The position numbers and the translations under genes were made by a program. The notes beneath the pieces are model-generated. The model had not been told where the DNA came from. It saw only the letters and a list, made by a program, of their open reading frames with translations, and did not search any database. 6,023 nucleotides of DNA, from assembly GCA_023248665.1 (NCBI GenBank), contig JAHFEC010000075.1:1-6023 (forward strand), read 5' to 3'. The DNA is from Microcaldota archaeon (lineage in GTDB: Archaea > Micrarchaeota > Micrarchaeia > Anstonellales > Anstonellaceae). Shown here in pieces: positions 3,231 through 6,023 of this stretch. How positions within the stretch are numbered: the first letter of the stretch is position 1; every line of letters begins with the position of its first letter.

Positions 3231-6023
3231 ACGGGCTTGCGGGCCCGGCCGCATTCTCCTCTTTCTTCGGCCTTTCCAGTGCATCATCTTTCTCCCCGGG
3301 CCCCTCCTCTTTGGAAAGCTTTTGCACGGGTTTTCCTCCGGGCGGGCTCGAAAGCGCGCCGAACCCGAATCCGTTTTCTGTCTTCTCCGCGTTGCTTTTC
3401 CCGTTGCCGTTCTTGGGCTTGCCCAGGAAGGCGATGTACACGATCCCGGCGATGAGCAGCCCGCTCGAGCCGATCAACAGATATGGCGGCTGGGGGGCGT
3501 CGTCCGGCCCGTATTTGAGCGCCCGCTGGGTGATGTTCTCCGAGAGCACGGCCGCTTCCACCCACGCTTTCTGGTCCAGCAGGTCGTTGACATGCGCCAG
3601 ATCGGCCTGCAGAGAGTCTGCCGTCTCCTGCGGGATTCCGGGGGTGAGCAGGGCATCCTGCACGCGCAAGTCTGCCTCGTGCTCGGCCGTGCGCGCCCCG
3701 GTCTGGAGGGCGGCATTGGCCGCATCCAGCTTGGCTTTCGCGTCGGAATAGGAAGTGTTGGCATCGTCGAATTTCTTGGCCTGCGCGTCCGCCGCCGCCC
3801 ATGCCTCCGCATAGCTCTTGGCCGGCGCGCCGGCGGCCAGCGTCAGCGTGGCCGTCCTGTTCACGTCCTTCTCGAGCGTGCGCGCCGCCGTCGCGCTCAG
3901 CGGCGGCTTGACGGAATGCAACGCCGCCGCATCCGGGCTGGATACGGATGCGGCATAGCCCTCCAGCGCGTCCCGGAGGGTGGCGGCATCCGAGGCGAGC
4001 GCCTGCGCCTGTCCGCTGAGATTGTCCATCCGTTCCAGAGCCTTCTTCATGGCGTCCGTCTCGTTGCCCTCCAGCGACCGGCGCGTATCCAAGAGCGCAT
4101 AAAGTCCGCCCGTCATATTGCTGTTGGCGATCGCGTCGCGCGCGTCCGAGAGGCGGGCGTCCATGTCGTCCAAGTTCTGCGTTTGAGCGGAAAGCTCGGG
4201 CCGTTTGGCATTGGCCCGCAGGCTGTCCAGCCGGCCGCCCAGCGCGCCGAACTCGTCCATCCCGTCCTGGCGCGCCTTGGCCTGCACCTGCGCCAGCGCG
4301 TCGCGCCAGTGCGTGCGCGCCGCCCCGATGTCCCCGCCGGCCGCATCCTCATGGGCTTTGGAGAGCGCCGTCTGGAGGCTTTGGACCCATCCGGAAAGAT
4401 CTTTCTCCCACTTGGGCGAGCTGGAATTGGCCAGCGTGTCCATGCTCAAATTGGAGAGGTTCGCGACCATCTCATCGGCCGTCTGCTCCTCGGCCTGCCA
4501 GGCCTTGACGGCTTTTCCATTGTCTGCCGCCTGCGCATCCAGCCGGCCGCGCGCCTTTTCCAGAAGCGAATCCGCATCCGTGTAATCGCCGTTGGCGGCA
4601 TACGCTTTGGATTGTGCGATGAGGTCCAGCGCCACCGCGTCATTGAGCGCGAGGGCCCGCGCCTCCAGCGTCTGGGTGCTCTGGTTGATCCACGCGCCCG
4701 CATCCTTGACGGTGTACGATATTCTCGCCGAAGCCGAATCGAAATCGTCAGCCGCGCTTATCTGGACGGTCCATATCCCCGAAGCGCCCGGGTCCGGCAG
4801 TTTCACGCGTTTGCCGTCCAGCGAGGCGATGGCGGGTGTCTGGGCCGAGGCGTCCGAATCGTCGCTCACGGCCAGCACGAGGCTGTTGCAGGGCGGCAGA
4901 TTCGAGACCGTGAGCCTATACGACGTCGCCACCTCTCCGTCTCCCTTGGCCTGGGCGCTGATCTGGTCCCGGGTCACGTTCGCGGCCGCTTCCGGCTCGA
5001 TGTCCGTCCGCAGGTCATAAGTGCCGTCCTTGAGCCAAGGCACGCTGAATTTCACGGCACCGCCCAAGCGGCCGGTCCCATCGTCGGCTTGCACGAACTG
5101 TCCGGCGATCTTCTGTCCGTCGATGCTCGCGCTCGCATTTCCATCCGCCCCGTCCGCCCACGGGACGAGCACCGGCAAATCCCTGACCGGATAATCCGCC
5201 TCGATGCTGTAATTGGCCGTATACCTCACGTCGTGCCGGGCATCCACCGTGTTCAGGCACCATGCGCGGCTCATGCGGAACGGCGTCTGCATCGCGCTGA
5301 AGGTTACCGAAGTGGCATTGGTGGGGTCCACGCCTGAGAGGCTCAAATGCAACTGGCCGTTGCTGGCGCTCGCGCTCTGCACATTCTGCGAGCTGTTGGC
5401 CTGATCGCTGCTCAAGAATACAAGGCCGAGCGGGCAGTTGACCTGCAACGGCTGGTGGTATGCCAGCGCGTTCGAAGTGCCCGCCGTCCAGGTGCCGCCC
5501 GTCTCCTGTTTGGTGTTGGCGGCCTGCGCGAATTCCAGCATCGAATTCCATTTGGCCTCCTTGCACAGGCTCGCGTTGATGGCCAGCGGATAGGCTTTCT
5601 CCACATCGCCTTCCCATTTGTCCAGCAGCGGGTCGAGCCGGTTCCAATCCGCGAGGGCCTTGTCGGTCCACCCGTTGTTCCAGTAGTCCGCGAAATCGGA
5701 CCCGAACCGGCTTTTCAGGCTGCCGTCGTACCCAAAGAGGGCGCTGACATTCGCCTGCAGGTTCATGTATCTGGTTTTCTGCTTGTCCAGCGCATTCTGT
5801 ATCGCGGTCTTGAGGTTTTTGAGCGCCTCCAAGGCTCCCTCCAGTGTCTGGGCGGTGGGGTTGTCCTTGAGGTTGTCATAATAATCATGCTTCTGCTGGA
5901 AGCCGGAGTATTCGTCGCCCAAGAGCGCCCGGTCCGCATTCAGGAGCCTTTGATACTCTGCGAGCACGGTCGTCAGGTTGGCCTTGTACTGCGCGCCGGT
6001 CGGGTCGTTGAGCGCATCCAGCC
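3229..6023 (-). CDS. Large surface protein with C-terminal membrane anchor and many N-glycosylation sequons; N-terminus outside window
   Basis: I do not recognise this protein. The minus-strand frame is open from the right edge to TAA (3231-3229): 930 complete codons, counted here from 6021. No start is visible; the GTG at 5967-5965 is internal. Residues about 1-165 look helical. About 190-440 are beta-rich, resembling two or three Ig-like modules (one near GIWTVQISAADDFDSASARI). About 450-838 are Ala-rich helices, including TPR-like hairpins such as SKAYAANGDYTDADSLLEKA. A single membrane helix spans 847-867 (LLIGSSGLLIAGIVYIAFLG), followed by a 63-residue charged Gly/Pro tail starting KPKNGNGK, so the tail is predicted cytoplasmic. 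I count 18 N-X-S/T sequons before the helix and none after it, and four cysteines (153, 196, 255, 378), all outside. This suggests a glycosylated cell-surface or adhesion protein. Convergent with the MBL gene. Confidence 0.85.
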   Translation of the reverse strand, partial: LDALNDPTGAQYKANLTTVLAEYQRLLNADRALLGDEYSGFQQKHDYYDNLKDNPTAQTLEGALEALKNLKTAIQNALDKQKTRYMNLQANVSALFGYDGSLKSRFGSDFADYWNNGWTDKALADWNRLDPLLDKWEGDVEKAYPLAINASLCKEAKWNSMLEFAQAANTKQETGGTWTAGTSNALAYHQPLQVNCPLGLVFLSSDQANSSQNVQSASASNGQLHLSLSGVDPTNATSVTFSAMQTPFRMSRAWCLNTVDARHDVRYTANYSIEADYPVRDLPVLVPWADGADGNASASIDGQKIAGQFVQADDGTGRLGGAVKFSVPWLKDGTYDLRTDIEPEAAANVTRDQISAQAKGDGEVATSYRLTVSNLPPCNSLVLAVSDDSDASAQTPAIASLDGKRVKLPDPGASGIWTVQISAADDFDSASARISYTVKDAGAWINQSTQTLEARALALNDAVALDLIAQSKAYAANGDYTDADSLLEKARGRLDAQAADNGKAVKAWQAEEQTADEMVANLSNLSMDTLANSSSPKWEKDLSGWVQSLQTALSKAHEDAAGGDIGAARTHWRDALAQVQAKARQDGMDEFGALGGRLDSLRANAKRPELSAQTQNLDDMDARLSDARDAIANSNMTGGLYALLDTRRSLEGNETDAMKKALERMDNLSGQAQALASDAATLRDALEGYAASVSSPDAAALHSVKPPLSATAARTLEKDVNRTATLTLAAGAPAKSYAEAWAAADAQAKKFDDANTSYSDAKAKLDAANAALQTGARTAEHEADLRVQDALLTPGIPQETADSLQADLAHVNDLLDQKAWVEAAVLSENITQRALKYGPDDAPQPPYLLIGSSGLLIAGIVYIAFLGKPKNGNGKSNAEKTENGFGFGALSSPPGGKPVQKLSKEEGPGEKDDALERPKKEENAAGPASP
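3421..3483 (-). other. Transmembrane anchor segment of the surface protein
   Basis: These codons give a 21-residue uninterrupted hydrophobic stretch (YLLIGSSGLLIAGIVYIAFLG) near the C-terminus. The preceding side is acidic and proline-rich (GPDDAPQPP) and the following side is basic (KPKNGNGK). By the positive-inside rule the large N-terminal part is outside the cell and the short tail inside. Confidence 0.85.

Noticed and set aside
3322..5337. A 671-codon open frame on the plus strand
   Set aside because: It lies wholly opposite the surface-protein gene, and its translation is dominated by Arg, Gly and His as expected for an antisense shadow in GC-rich DNA. The minus-strand product instead shows a membrane helix, ordered sequons and a sensible tail.
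5965..5967. GTG as the start of the surface-protein gene
   Set aside because: The frame stays open to the window edge with continuing helical sequence and another sequon (NLT), there is no Shine-Dalgarno, and the product would lack a signal peptide. The true start is probably outside the window.

Overview
The window looks like archaeal chromosomal DNA. The evidence is a partial Orc1/Cdc6-type replication initiator, AT-rich TATA-like patches 20-35 bases ahead of start codons (including one gene with no Shine-Dalgarno, as expected for leaderless transcripts), oligo-T tracts where two genes converge, and a large membrane-anchored surface protein rich in N-glycosylation sequons. Most of the window is GC-rich (about 62-72% in the 60-base rows I hand-counted). 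The lineage cannot be fixed from the sequence; a DPANN-type or other uncultured archaeon is only a guess.

Layout, left to right. (1) Minus strand, 1-533: the N-terminal part of an Orc1/Cdc6 AAA+ initiator, running off the left edge. (2) A 60-base divergent intergenic region with one AT-rich patch that could serve both directions. (3) Plus strand, 594-1148: a complete thioredoxin-fold, peroxiredoxin-like protein with a CNHC active site. (4) A 65-base AT-rich gap containing an 18-base perfect palindrome at TATA distance from the next start. (5) Plus strand, 1214-2344: an AAA/STAND-like ATPase with a C-terminal winged helix; its base composition is clearly more AT-rich than everything around it. 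(6) Plus strand, 2347-3192: an RNase Z-like metallo-beta-lactamase-fold hydrolase, two bases downstream of the ATPase stop and probably co-transcribed with it; it carries an apparent in-frame low-complexity insert made of short inverted repeats. (7) A 36-base convergent gap with oligo-T runs. (8) Minus strand, 3229-6023: most of a very large secreted or surface protein with a single C-terminal membrane anchor, running off the right edge.

The genes do not form one obvious pathway. The most notable points are the compositionally foreign ATPase wedged between two host-like genes and apparently now driving the MBL gene, the palindromic insert in the MBL gene, and the unfamiliar sequon-rich surface protein. 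I see no CRISPR array, tRNA, rRNA or transposase. No stretch over 300 bases lacks a gene.
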